From NCBI GenBank assembly GCA_009363875.1, contig CM018690.1:13237971-13301970 (forward strand): 64,000 bases of DNA. The letters run 5' to 3'. The DNA comes from Mikania micrantha. Lineage: Eukaryota; Streptophyta; Magnoliopsida; Asterales; Asteraceae. The notes under the pieces are model-generated. The model was not told the DNA's origin, searched no databases, and worked only from the letters and a program-made list of their open reading frames with translations. Of this stretch, positions 42,480 to 53,084 are shown piece by piece (position 1 is the first letter of the stretch; the number at the start of each line of letters is the position of its first letter). Position numbers and translations under genes: made by a program.

Positions 42480-44400
42480 GACACGATTTGGTGTTTCTTC
42501 TTGATTCCTTATTTCTATCGAGTTAAGGTAATTTGGTAACTGTTTAATTAGATAAATGTTTCCTTATTTAATTCATATTGTATACATACATGCATCAGAT
42601 TGTTAGAATATCTGTTTGGAACGACATATTGGTCTATATGATATAAGAAACGGAACCTAGTTATGTGACCAAGCAAAAATTGATGAAGCACTAGTCAACA
42701 TTTATACCAAAACTCAATACATTATGTGTGCCTAACACTTATATATGTATGCCTCACATACTTATCAAGAAACATAACCTATTTAGTAAACTTCGTGTTG
42801 AATTTAGGAGGTTTTATGTTGAGTCTTCATGATATGTTTTTTGGTGTTTTGAATTTGTGAATTCATCTATTATGAATGGTTTGTATTATCTAAAATGATA
42901 AGTAGTTGGGTTGATAGTATTGTTAGTTGCGTTAACTTTTTTGTTTGACTATTGCTAAAAATTAATACTTGCTACACTATAGGTAACAAGGATAAAGACA
43001 AGAGTGCATTTTCTCAATCTACTCAAACAAGGCTAAAGTAATAAACCAACTCATCCATTTCATTATAGTAAACTTGCTATGAACTCACATCATAATATGT
43101 TGTTTTTAATGATTTTATCATTGGCTTTTGTTTTCTTTTTAAAATGTTGATGTCAAATGTTTATTTGAAATATGATCATTGCGTTGCTAGACTAATTTTT
43201 GGTATTAGTTTGCTCCCAGTTCCTTAGCAGCTCATTGGTTTAGTCCCAAAATCTAGTTGAAATACATGTTAATTAAGAGCAGAGTAATCAACATTGTTTC
43301 TTAGTTTCACCCAAATTATCTTGACCAAATTTATATTCATCAGTTAGTGTACTAAATCAAACCTTGAACTTATAAAGCATGGACATAAGATTAGTTGACT
43401 AGATACCATGACTAATATGACTATAAATACTAGTACGTCCATCATTGAATTTTGATTACATAATGATACAACCAACAATATTGACCCTAATCCTAACTCC
43501 GAACATCACCCTAATCCACCTAAATCAACATATACATGTAGCTGTTTTTTTGTTGTAAATAAAGAGATAAAGAATTGATTTTTAAAGAAACAAAACCATT
43601 GATTGAGATGTAAAAATATTATCAATAAAATACATTTGTGACATAAAGTTGTCACATAGATTATTACTGATGGTTTCAGTCGCTGCTGAAATCAACGTGC
43701 ATAGCTATTTATCTTGACCAAATTTATATTCATCAGTTAGTGTACTAAATCAAACCTTGAACTTATAACACATGGCCTTAATTAGGTAGATCAATAAATT
43801 CAAAGGATTAAGTAAACAAATAAACTAATGGGTCAATCTTGTGTATTCCTTTCTGGTCCCTAAACTTCTCTGTAGTTTAGTAGTGGTCTATAGAAGAATG
43901 TTTCAATTTCTACCAACATTAAGAGCTACTTACAACACCAAGTTAGACAAGATTCAGACTCATTATTGAATTCATATATGTTGCTTCAAGACTCAAATAG
44001 AATCGCACTTTCAAATTATGTACTATAAAACTTCAAAGATACTTTTAGTTATAGGTGAAAGCAGGATGTGCTAGACTATAAACCATGTAATTGCACAATC
44101 CTAGCATTTACATCAGTTAGTATGTGTAGATTCATATACACTATAACGTTTTACGTAGCTGAAAATATTAAAATATATCTGTTTTTTTAGCAGCAGAAGA
44201 AAATTTATCTAGATTGACAAATTTTTCACCATATAAAAAGGATTCAACCACTGCTCATGCAAACTACATTAATATAAGCCTGATATATATGTGACAGAAA
44301 ATAGTAACCTCTATAGAATAGCAGCCCTATAACAAAAGTTATGTCCCTCTAAAATCTTTTAGTTAAAAAGAAGGAAAAAAACTTATAATATGACTTTTCA
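42480..44400. other. Non-coding CACTA interior
   Basis: No sustained frame was found. A perfect 59-bp direct repeat occurs at 43317-43375 and 43710-43768 (TATCTTGACCAAATT to CTTATAA). The rest is AT-rich, probably intron or untranslated sequence of the transposon. Confidence 0.55.
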
Positions 44401-44408
44401 TTTTTCAG

Positions 44409-45144
44409 CATTGGCGTACCTACATTGAAGATTGGGGGGGGGGGGGCAGCCGCCCCCTTTGAATTTTTTTTTTTCAGTAGTATATATATGTTAACATCTT
44501 GACCGACCCCCTTAATATTTTGCAATCGCCCCCCTTAAATTTGTAAAATCAGACTTGTGATGAGAATTTAAGTGATACCTATACTTGTTTTCTTGGAGAA
44601 AGAGTTACTTATAACAATCTTCATAGATGTTTTTGATTTAAAAAAATAAAACCCCATAGAGAACTAGGCAGGCAATTTAATAACAAGATGGGTAACTTAA
44701 AAACTGTATGAATATAATGAATTTAAACGAGTAACAATGATCAATAATATATTTGATAAAAAAATTATTCAATTAAACTATTTGTTTAGTTACAATTTAT
44801 TTAATTTGAACGAAATAGATGTTTTATAAAATGACTCATTTAAACCCAAATTAACTTTTCTTAAAACTCATTCTGACCTGCACCCATGATAACTCGCATT
44901 CATCCTAACTCGCAGCCTTCTAACATGTTACCCAACCCAATTCGTCTATTTTGTCAGGCAAAAGAACAACTTTAGTTGTAATGTATTTTTGTTATGATTT
45001 TATATATGAACTTTAGTTTGATTTTTTTTAACATGACCCGACCCGGTCGGAACAAAATAAAAAAAAATTATATATCAAACTCTAAATATATAACTTTTAA
45101 AAAAATTTCGCCCCCCATGAAAAATATTTCTGGGTCTGCCACTG
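44409..45144. mobile_element. Non-autonomous hAT element, 736 bp, inside CACTA
   Basis: The ends CATTGGCGTACC and, reverse-complemented, CAGTGGCAGACCC are hAT-type terminal repeats. The flanks TTTTTCAG at 44401-44408 and 45145-45152 are a perfect 8-bp target duplication. A G run near 44438 and CCGCCCCC near 44450 can pair with GGGGGGCG-type sequence at the other end. No transposase is encoded. Confidence 0.87.
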
Positions 45145-45548
45145 TTTTTCAGGACAACTAATACACTCCAAAGTTAAAATAAATTCTCAAAATGGTACTT
45201 TAGCACCATCACAAGATTAGTCAAATACAAATAGAACAAGGAGACAGCAAATTTGAACAATGAACAAGCACACAACACACACACTATCTTTACATGCCTT
45301 CAAATGATCGAACAGAACTTTGAGTACTAAAAACAGCTGTTAAATAATATCATAACTTAATCTAATGCACCACGCCACCACTACAATATCAAGATCTTCG
45401 CCATCAATACGCAAGTTTAAGAATGAATCTCACCCGAAATAGATAACCTTTTTTTAGTGTTTACATCTGTTTATGTCCCTCTAAGCTACTGTATTTTCCC
45501 TTCAACAAAATAATATTGTCCTCAATCACGAAACAATAGTTATAACAC

Positions 45549-45550
<2 letters not shown>

Positions 45551-45628
<78 letters not shown>
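45551..45628. repeat. (AAT)n microsatellite
   Basis: About 26 uninterrupted AAT units. The leucine-rich frame on the minus strand across it (45526-45714) is an artefact of the repeat. Confidence 0.95.
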
Positions 45629-45629
<1 letters not shown>

Positions 45630-45912
45630 TTAATAAGAATTGGATACTAACCATTAACGAGAATTGGAAATCTAAATTAGAGCTCAAATTACTTCTTTTA
45701 GATCTTTTGAACATGGTGGAGTTTTGAGACTATAAAAGCCTTAGTCAATCATTCAGGTATGGATGTTCTCCTATATTTTTGGTGCTTGTTAAAATTATGC
45801 TCTTTTTAAAAGTTTGATCCGCTTGCTATGATCTGATCGTATGATCCGCTTCCTATTATTTTGTTAAAATTGTTGTGAAGTAAATCTGATTCATACAATG
45901 CAATGATAAAAT

Positions 45913-46424
45913 CAGTGTTGTAAAAATCGGGATTATTCGGCCTATTAATCGGGATTAATCGCTAGTCAGCCCTAAGCTGATTAAATTTTGCCTAGTCGGC
46001 CCACTAATCGGTAGTCGGCTCTAGTCGGAGCTAGTCGGCTCTAGTCAGGATTAATCGGTCAAGTTCAAAAAAATCGGTCAACCCAGTTTTAAGCCCAAAA
46101 TTTCGGTCCAACCCAAAGAAATGGTGGTTTTTCTTTAACCTAATAACTAAAAGCCTTTGTCCGGCCCATTTTAAACATGTTTTGGCCTATTAATTGGTTT
46201 TTTAATTGTGTTTTGGCAAGAAAATATACTTATAGGCTTTTTAATTTGTGAAAATCTTTGATGTATTGAAGAACTAATATTTATTTTGAAAATTATATAT
46301 AAACTTTTGTATGTATTTATATATATATATATGTATATAATTTTGTAAAATTATATATAAATTTCCAATCCGATTAATCCCTAGTCCCCACCTCGCCGCC
46401 CGACTACCGATTAGTGAAACCATG
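45913..46424. mobile_element. Non-autonomous hAT element, 512 bp, inside CACTA
   Basis: The flanks GATAAAAT at 45905-45912 and 46425-46432 are a perfect 8-bp duplication. The left end is CAGTGTTGTAAAAATCGG. The right end, reverse-complemented, is CATGGTTTCACTAATCGG, an imperfect terminal repeat. The ends are rich in TAGTCGG/CCGACTA motifs that can fold. No coding sequence. Confidence 0.85.
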
Positions 46425-46781
46425 GATAAAATTTCTCTGATTCATACAATAATTTGAAGTAAATCTGATCTTATTTACGTTAGAAAGCAATGATTCCAAT
46501 ATAAACGCATGCTGGATTTAGGTTCGAATCATGTGAATCTCTAAGGAAGTGGCGCATTAGTTTAAGTGATAAAGTATCAACCTATATGAATGTGCTTTTG
46601 CTTTCGGCATTCATAGTTGCTAATGATTGTAGTTACAAAAGTAATTAACCCTTATGTCCTTGCTTTTCTACAACTTACACAGATGCTTTACCCATATATT
46701 AATTTGGTTCTTAGCAAAAGTTAGGATATCCTCATAACTTTGTTGAATTTGACAGTTAATATAAAGCCAAACTGTGAAGTC

Positions 46782-47659
46782 ATGGATAGATGTTGGATGT
46801 ATGATGCGCCAAGATCAAGTCAACTTTATGTTGACGGTGTGCAAAACTTCTTGAATTTTGCATTTGAGAGAACATGCAACAATGGAGGGATGATAAAGTG
46901 TCCATGCACAAATTGCTTAAATATGTTATATCAAAATAGGCAAAGTGTTCTAGATCACCTCATATGTTCAGGGTTTCGGCCAGAATACTTGAAATGGGTA
47001 TATCATGGTGAGGGCACAACGGTTGCATCGACTAGCACAACCCTTAACGAAGAAGAGATACTTCACCATGAAATGCGTGACTTGTTGAATGATGCTTTTG
47101 AAGCTGAAAATGAAGATGGAATGGAGGTACATGAGAATGATTTAAATAATAGTCATGAGATGAACAATAAAGGAAGTAATTTTGATGACCTTGTCAAGGA
47201 TGCTGAAGAAAAGGTGTACCCAAATTGCAAATACAACAAACTATCATGTGTGGTGCATTTGTATCATATTAAATGTCTCAATGGATGGAGTAACAAATAT
47301 TTTTCTATGTTGTTAGAGTTTTTAAAAGAAATTATTACCTGAAGGGAATTTATTACCCAAAACAACTCAACAGGTGAAAAAAATCATGTCCGGTTTGGGT
47401 GTAGGATATGAAAAAAATCCATTCATGTCCTAATGGTTGCATGTTGTTTTGGGAAAACAATGAGAAATATGAAGTTTGCTCAATTTGTGGTTCTTCTAGA
47501 TGGAAAGTTCATGAAACTAATCCTGAGAATGAATTGAGTCCTCCTCCCAAGAAGAAGGCTTCAAAAATATTAAGGTGGTTTCCATTAAAGCCTAGACTTC
47601 AAAGACTGTTTATGTCATATAAGACATCTAACTTCAAAGACTCATTGGTTCACTCCTAA
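46782..47659 (+). pseudogene. CACTA TNP2-like transposase, truncated and frameshifted
   Basis: Starts MDRCWMYDAPRSS, the usual start of the plant transposase-associated domain. Conserved CPCTNCLN (about residue 45) and LICSGFRPEYLKW follow. An upstream in-frame ATG at 46740 would add 14 residues but lies before the conserved start. The frame is lost at 47342 and regained at about 47408. Between, the expected LPEGNLLPK and GLGVGYEK are in another frame, and an extra A in a run of seven at about 47409-47416 restores it. It then reads IHSCPNGCMLFW, CSICGSSRWK and ILRWFPLKPRLQRLFMS, and ends at 47659. The catalytic DDE part of TNP2 is missing, so no active transposase is made. Confidence 0.88.
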
Positions 47660-47773
47660 ATTTCAGGTAACAATGATGTCTAACTTTGATCTGTTATACA
47701 CTATATTTAATTATGATATTAAATCAACATGGTCTTATCATATTTAAATTTACCATTACCATAGAGTACATGT

Positions 47774-48960
47774 GAGGCTAAAAGAGTGAGCCGCTCAAAG
47801 ATGAAAGAGCCTCATGTTAGCGGGACAAAGTCTTTTGCGAGACTTGCTCATGAAATGGTATTATTATATCTGTTATTAACATTTGTTATTGATTTTTTTT
47901 CTTCCATTTCCCGTGGAGTAAAATTCTCATCAGTACGAGTCAATGGAATGGCTCCCTGGCCTCGTATATCCATATAAAGGACACGCCGAGCATAAATACC
48001 CTCTTTAACTTCTATTCTAACGGATTGAATATCTTTTATAAGAAATCGGAGGAAGACCCGACGATTTTTTCCAGGAAATCCCCAACGAAAGATAAACACT
48101 ATTCCGTCTTTTACATCAAATCGATCATAACCACTACCTACATTTTTTCCCTTACTAACTATCAAACATAAATGATAGTCAATTAAGAATGATGGGGTAT
48201 ATCCAACTAGAGGAGAAATGTATATAAAAACTCGGACTCATAAAGATGGAACTATTGTTGATGACGAGGCTTCTCATGTCGTGGTAATGTAAATTAATGT
48301 TCCTATATATCATTGAAAACACTAATATATTGTGTGGTTACTATATTAAATATGTTTTCAGGCTGCATTAAAAGATATTCCAAATGTGTCCACAAACACA
48401 TCCGATGATCAAATTGATATTACAAACGACGCCTACTCAAAAGTTAAGGGCCCGGAGAAAAGAGGATACATTCGATTGGTTGGAAGGATGCCAACAGAAA
48501 AAATAATGCTCCTTCTTTTGCAGAATCAGAGACTATTAATCAACTAAAGAGTGCTGTTAGTGCTTTGGCTATGATCATTCAAGATCATATCCCCAATGCA
48601 AACTTGTCACCCGTACTTAGCAATCTAAACGTAAAGGTAATTACATGCATGAACTATTAATTATTCTTTTACAATTACATGTATAAGTACAATCATTTGT
48701 TTCATTTATATTTATTAGGTTCCTGGAATTGGTCTTCGCCCCATAACAACTCTTTATCAGTTAATCAAATATCCTCTTCAAGGAGTCAAAATGACAATGG
48801 TAACTTGTTAATTTTTAAATATGTTCAAGTGAATTACATGGATGTGATTATGTGGTTTCTTGATATGAAATTGATTAGCCAAAACTCTCCATTTTATAGG
48901 GCAAGAAAGGCGTTTGGGTGACTGATTTTTCAAACCTTGTGGACATTGCAGTTTAGGTAA
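47774..48960 (+). pseudogene. CACTA TNP1-like gene, exon remnants
   Basis: Four or more exon-like blocks. 47774-47857 (EAKRVSRSKMKEPH...SFARLAHEM) ends at ATG|GTATTA. 48185-48283 (KNDGVYPTRGEMYIKT, then HKDGTIVDDEASHVV) ends at GTG|GTAATG. 48362 to about 48636 follows a TTTTCAG acceptor and holds YSKVKGPEKRGYIRLVG, then a probable one-base shift near 48485 into APSFAESETINQLKS and a GTAATT donor. A short block starts at 48719 after ATTAG. These match the plant Ptta/En-Spm (TNP1-like) accessory protein, which binds subterminal repeats. The plastid fragment lies between the first two blocks. Confidence 0.65.
47892..48146 (-). pseudogene. ycf4: Plastid ycf4 fragment (nuclear plastid DNA) inside CACTA
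   Basis: On the minus strand about 85 codons encode the C-terminal half of Ycf4, the chloroplast photosystem I assembly factor. Recognisable pieces are NVGSGYDRFD, IFRWGFPGKNRR, FLRFLIKDIQSVRIEVKEG, YARRVLYMDIRGQGAIPLTR and TPREMEEK. The N-terminal membrane part and the last ~15 residues are absent. It lies between two TNP1-like exon blocks, on the opposite strand, and cannot function there. The reading frame is still open throughout, so the transfer is not very old or the fragment is short enough to have escaped stops. Confidence 0.93.
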
Positions 48961-49369
48961 ATTTTACTTAATTTATTAAGTCCAAATCTTATTGTTTTAA
49001 CTTTTTTAATACTTGAATATCAATATACATATGTATATACACACATAGCGAGAGCTTTTGATATGCGTAAATTAATAATGCTTCTTTATATGGTTGATGT
49101 TGGCAGGGTTGATATCTTGAGAAGTTTTCAAGCTAAAGAGTTGATATCATAAAAAGTTTTCGAGTTAGGTCGTATGATAAGGAAATTTTCATTGATTAAA
49201 TTATGTGTGACATGTAAACATTTGGAAACCAAAAAATGTTAGCATATTACATTGCTTTTGACATTTTTGCATTTTGTTTCGAATCAAACTTTTCAATGTT
49301 ATTATTTAAAATCTTATTCTACTTTTGTAATGTGTCTTTGTAACAATGTGTTGTACAACGAGCGATAGA

Positions 49370-49695
49370 TAGTTTTTACCGGCACAAAATTTGAGACTTT
49401 AAAGGACCCTTTATATTGTGGCAAAATAAAAGTGCCACTAAAACTAACATGGATATCTAACTAAAATTAATTTTTAGTGGCACAAAAATTGTGCTACAAA
49501 AGTCTCTTTTTATTTTGTGGCAGAAAAAAAGTGCCACTAAAAGTCCAAAAACTTTGTGCAGCACATTTAAAAAGTGCCACTAAAAGGCTTTAGCGTCAGC
49601 ACTTCTAGCGGCACTTTTTTTGTGCGCCACACAATAATCAAAGGGTTTGTAGTGGCACATTTTGTATGCCATTAAATGGCATTTTATTTGTAGTA
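49370..49695 (+). repeat. CACTA right subterminal and terminal repeats
   Basis: About ten GTGGCAC/GTGCCAC/GCGGCAC motifs in both orientations spaced 15-45 bp apart, followed by the terminal TTTATTTGTAGTA. This mirrors 41959-42130. Confidence 0.82.
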
Positions 49696-49698
49696 TAT

Positions 49699-51268
49699 GT
49701 GTGGCTTGAATAGATGTTCCATTTGCAAGTTCAACGTTATATGCTTGCCCTATACTAATCTTAGGTAAAGAAAGTAACAATGCGAACTTATGCGAAATAA
49801 AACTTCTATCAGCCCCAGTATCAAATAGAATAGATGCATAATGATCATTGAGAAGGAACGTACCCGTAACAACATCCGGATTGTTCTTAGCTTCACCTGC
49901 CTCAATTTGAAAAGCCCGTCCTCTGGCCTGTTCAAGTGGTACTTTATTATCCGTGGGTTTGGCATTAGTAGGAAATTTTTTCATAAAATGCTCCATACTC
50001 CCACATTTATAACAGGCCCGAGTGTTTGGTTGACGTTTTTGTAATGGAGCTTGATAAGGCACCTGACGGAGTGGTCTTGCTGGTGCTTTACAATAACTTG
50101 TAAAATGCCCTGTTTGCTTACAATTTTCACACACAGGGCATGGCCCTAGGTGATGGAATGGACATTTGGTGCATTTTGGTGCTGGTCCTTGGTACGCTTT
50201 ATTCTCTTGCACAATATATTGCCCATAGCTTTTAACTGTTGGAGCCTTACTGCCTTCCTCCTACATCTTCTTCTTTCCTTTATCTTGCCATTTACGTTTC
50301 CTGGTAGTAGCATTTCCAGTGTTGCCAAAAGTGAATTTGCTAACACTTGTGGATTTATTGAGATTATTTTTCTTAATCAAAGTTGCACTCCTTATCGCCT
50401 CATCGGTAAGCTTAGCTGCTAAAATAATAGTTTTCTTCATATCAGTATGCTCTGCAACCATTACTGTGTTACGAATTTGTGGAACTAGGCCTTTAATGTA
50501 CTTTTCCACAAGTTTAATCTTAGTTGGAAACATGTGGGGTAACAAACATGTGAGTTCATGAAACCGGTCAGTGTGCTTCTGATGTTCTGCTCACACCATG
50601 GAATGATTCCAAAACTCTTCTTTGAGTTTTTGTGTTTCATTCATGGGATAGTATTCAGCTGTAATCAATGTTTTGAACTCATTCCAAGCCATCTGATCAA
50701 CAACTGATGTTCCCAATGCTCTCACTTGTGTGTTCCACCAAGTGAGGGCTTGGCTTTTTAATGAACATGTTGCATATAGAACTTGATGCTTCTTTAAGCA
50801 TTGACTAATTTTTAGTGTTGTTTCCGTTTCTTCCACCCATTTTAAGAGTCCAGACGCTCCTTCTTTCCCAAAGAAAGTGGGTGGATTACAGGATGCAAAG
50901 TACTTATATGTGCATCCTTGTTGAGGTGGTTCATGATTAGTACGATCAAATCCAGAAGCATGTACTTCGGTGTTACCTCCAATATTGTTATTAACATTAT
51001 TATTATTTCTACCCGAGGTTGAAGACATGCGTTGTTGAAACTGAGTTATAAAATTAGTAATTGCAGCAGTCACTTCCTCCTGAAATATCCTAATCATTTT
51101 AGCTTCATCCCCAACATTTGTGTTGGCATTTGCTGTCTCTAGTGGAAGATTGTCATTATTTCCAGTTCCACCAGTAGTTGTATTAGCATTTACTGTTTCT
51201 GGTGGGAGATTGTTATTGTTTTCTGTTTCAGTGTTATTCCGACATGGTCGTCCGCGTCAAGGAGGCAT
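49699..51268 (-). pseudogene. gag: Gypsy-2 Gag and protease N-part (broken)
   Basis: The frame opens at ATG 51268-51266 but meets TGA at codon 4 (CGA expected). It continues through a gag region (CNPPTFFGKEGASGLLKWVEE, then ALTWWNTQ), a TGA for Trp at about 50588, and a TAG near 50213. Zinc knuckle CENCKQTGHFTSYC is intact. The second, CYKCGSMEHFMKKF, has lost its last cysteine. The protease start FDTGADRSFISHKF follows. The frame ends in the CACTA element, with the rest at 41958. All pieces are in one frame, so the damage is point nonsense rather than shifts. Confidence 0.9.
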
Positions 51269-51465
51269 AGTCTAAATGAATAACAAGAATATAGTTAAGA
51301 TCAACTGTAATATATATCAAGATATAGAATTATTACTTGCTATCTTATTTTCGTATAAGAATTTTCAGCATAGTAATATCAAGAAATTGATTTGATATTC
51401 AGTTCATGGTGTCATTGAATTCATGAAATTGTCACATAACACATGTATTCACAATCCTTCGCACA

Positions 51466-51575
51466 CTGACACTTCCCCGATATATCGAAGGTAGTTTATG
51501 TATAGGGTATTTGTAGAGCATAATGCCCAACCATCAACCCACCTCCCCTTCGATATACCACGATCGTGTCCTTGT
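51466..51575 (-). ncRNA. Stem module in the Gypsy-2 leader
   Basis: Same boundaries as in Gypsy-1 (CTGAC...CCCGA and CCACGA...GTGTCCTTG). Arms TATATCGAAGG (51481-51491) and CCTTCGATATA (51547-51557) pair perfectly over 11 positions and differ from every Gypsy-1 arm. The loop keeps TATAGGG but otherwise differs (GTATTTGTAGAGCATAATGCCC). It lies about 200 bases before gag in element sense. Confidence 0.75.
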
Positions 51576-52079
51576 GCTATTACATCACATCCATCACATT
51601 AAGTAATTGAAACAACCGTACATGTAGTCATACTTAATATGTATTGTTTTTGTTACTTGAAATTTATACACTCGTAATCTGTTATCAATATGTATTGTAA
51701 TCTCATGTGCTTGTCATGTAGCCCGTCATCTGAAATTGTTACTTTCATTTGATTTATAATTATTTACTTTGGCTTAACTCGTTTTAATTTTATTTATTTT
51801 CTAACCTAATTTTTAAGATTTATTAGAATGCCCACGGTCGTAATTTCCTATTATGCTGGCCAGTCATATTTGCAAATTATTTTCCTTGATCATTCTAACT
51901 CATCGCATTTTAATTATTGTTTTGTATGCATGTAATTAAATAACTCGATTAGCCTTATTGGTTAGTAGACCCTACATTTACACGTCCCACACACTCACCT
52001 CCTACACATACCTACACGCACCACATCCCTCAACAACCTATCCGATTCATATCACCTGGTAAAAAAACATTTGGGAAAA
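51576..52079 (-). other. Gypsy-2 leader between pre-gag ORF and stem module
   Basis: AT-rich, untranslated as far as can be seen; no repeat or frame stands out. Confidence 0.5.
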
Positions 52080-52879
52080 CTATCTTCCATATTTCCCACA
52101 TCCCCTACTCATGAATGGTAGGAACGAAAAGAAATAAACAAAGGCTACCACCATCGCTATACCCAACAACAACTGGTTCAACTTTGTCAACTGATTTAAT
52201 GACTCTTCATGATACCGCTCGATCGTATTCTCTTGAACCTGAATACGATCCACAAAGTGGCGGCGCCAAGCTGCAACACTTGCTTCCATAGCATCCAGAT
52301 ACTCTGACTACCCCTGTATTTGGTCTGCTAACGTCCTAGTCCATGACACGGAATCAGATTCCAAGGCACGGAACTGTTCCTTCAAGCCCTGTTGAACTGC
52401 ATTTTCCTGTTTCCAAAGAAAACCGGTTCTGTTGAATTGTTTTATATGTCCCATCTAATCGCCTGTGAGTCCCCATCAGCTGTTCACAAGTGTCCTGCAG
52501 CTCTGCAGTGACCCTCTGAAGTTGTGCTCGCATCTCAGCTTGTGCAGAGGTAGGTCTTGAGATGCACTTAAGTTGTCCAGTAGGAAGCCATCCTATTCTC
52601 ATGCGGACTTGTCTCCTCCTAATACTAGGTTTAGAGGTAGAGGAAATTACAATAACGAAAAATACCTTAGGGTGAAAATTCCGCCCTCCAATGTCCTCAA
52701 GCATTGGTGGGGTCCTTGCAGGAGAACGAGAAGGGACATATGATGAAACCCTGGATGGCTACATGTGTGTGGTTATCGGGGTACGGATCAACATCAGAAG
52801 AGCTTGATCCGGAAGGGGTATCATCTAGTATAACCCTTGGTATAACTTCCACAATATAGTCCTTTAATGGCTTTGGCAT
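52080..52879 (-). pseudogene. Pre-gag ORF of Gypsy-2: coiled-coil protein with C-terminal membrane segment (broken)
   Basis: Three collinear minus-strand frames (52879-52697, 52704-52354, 52289-52080) read as one decayed protein of about 265 residues between the primer-binding site and gag. The first part is MPKPLKDYIVEVIPRVILDD, then a Ser/Asp-rich stretch and an Arg/Pro-rich SRSPARTPP segment in the next frame. The middle is a probable coiled coil (AEMRAQLQRVTAELQDTCEQL and on). The end is WRRHFVDRIQVQENTIERYH, a hydrophobic segment LLLGIAMVVAFVYFFSFL and a short basic tail before the stop. Two frame changes (near 52735 and 52400) and a TAG in place of Gln near 52306 inactivate it. I do not recognise the family. 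Gypsy-1 has nothing like it in its leader. A captured host sequence is possible. Confidence 0.6.
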
Positions 52880-53068
52880 AACTTTAATAAGTTATTTAAC
52901 AACGTTCACAACCTACAAATGTTAAGTAATGGTAGTAATAGTACCAGTAAACGTGACATAATACATTATGCACATAACTAAAATGCATGTCTCCTGGCAC
53001 TCTATGTGTGTTCACATGAGCCTAAGGTTATAGACTAGGTTTCCAATTAACCTAATTCCTATAACCAT

Positions 53069-53081
53069 GGCTCTGATACCA
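53069..53081 (-). promoter_or_regulatory. Gypsy-2 primer-binding site (tRNA-iMet)
   Basis: On the minus strand TGGTATCAGAGCC lies three bases after the 5' LTR; it matches the initiator tRNA complement exactly. Confidence 0.92.
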
Positions 53082-53084
53082 ACC

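Larger units (their letters stand above)
41959..49695 (+). mobile_element. CACTA (En/Spm-like) transposon, 7.7 kb
   Basis: The left end is CATTACAAATAAAATGC; the right end, reverse-complemented, is TACTACAAATAAAATGCC. Both are one base from the canonical CACTA start. The TSD is TAT on both sides. Both subterminal regions carry many GTGGCAC/GTGCCAC motifs, the usual transposase-binding array. Inside are a truncated TNP2-like gene (46782-47659) and TNP1-like exons (47774 on). Taking out the element and one TAT restores the Gypsy-2 protease frame, so it moved in without other damage. It later received two hAT elements and a plastid fragment. Mutated ends and a truncated transposase mean it is probably immobile. 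Confidence 0.92.

Noticed and set aside
45526..45714. Poly-Leu protein
   Set aside because: Pure translation of the (AAT)n microsatellite.
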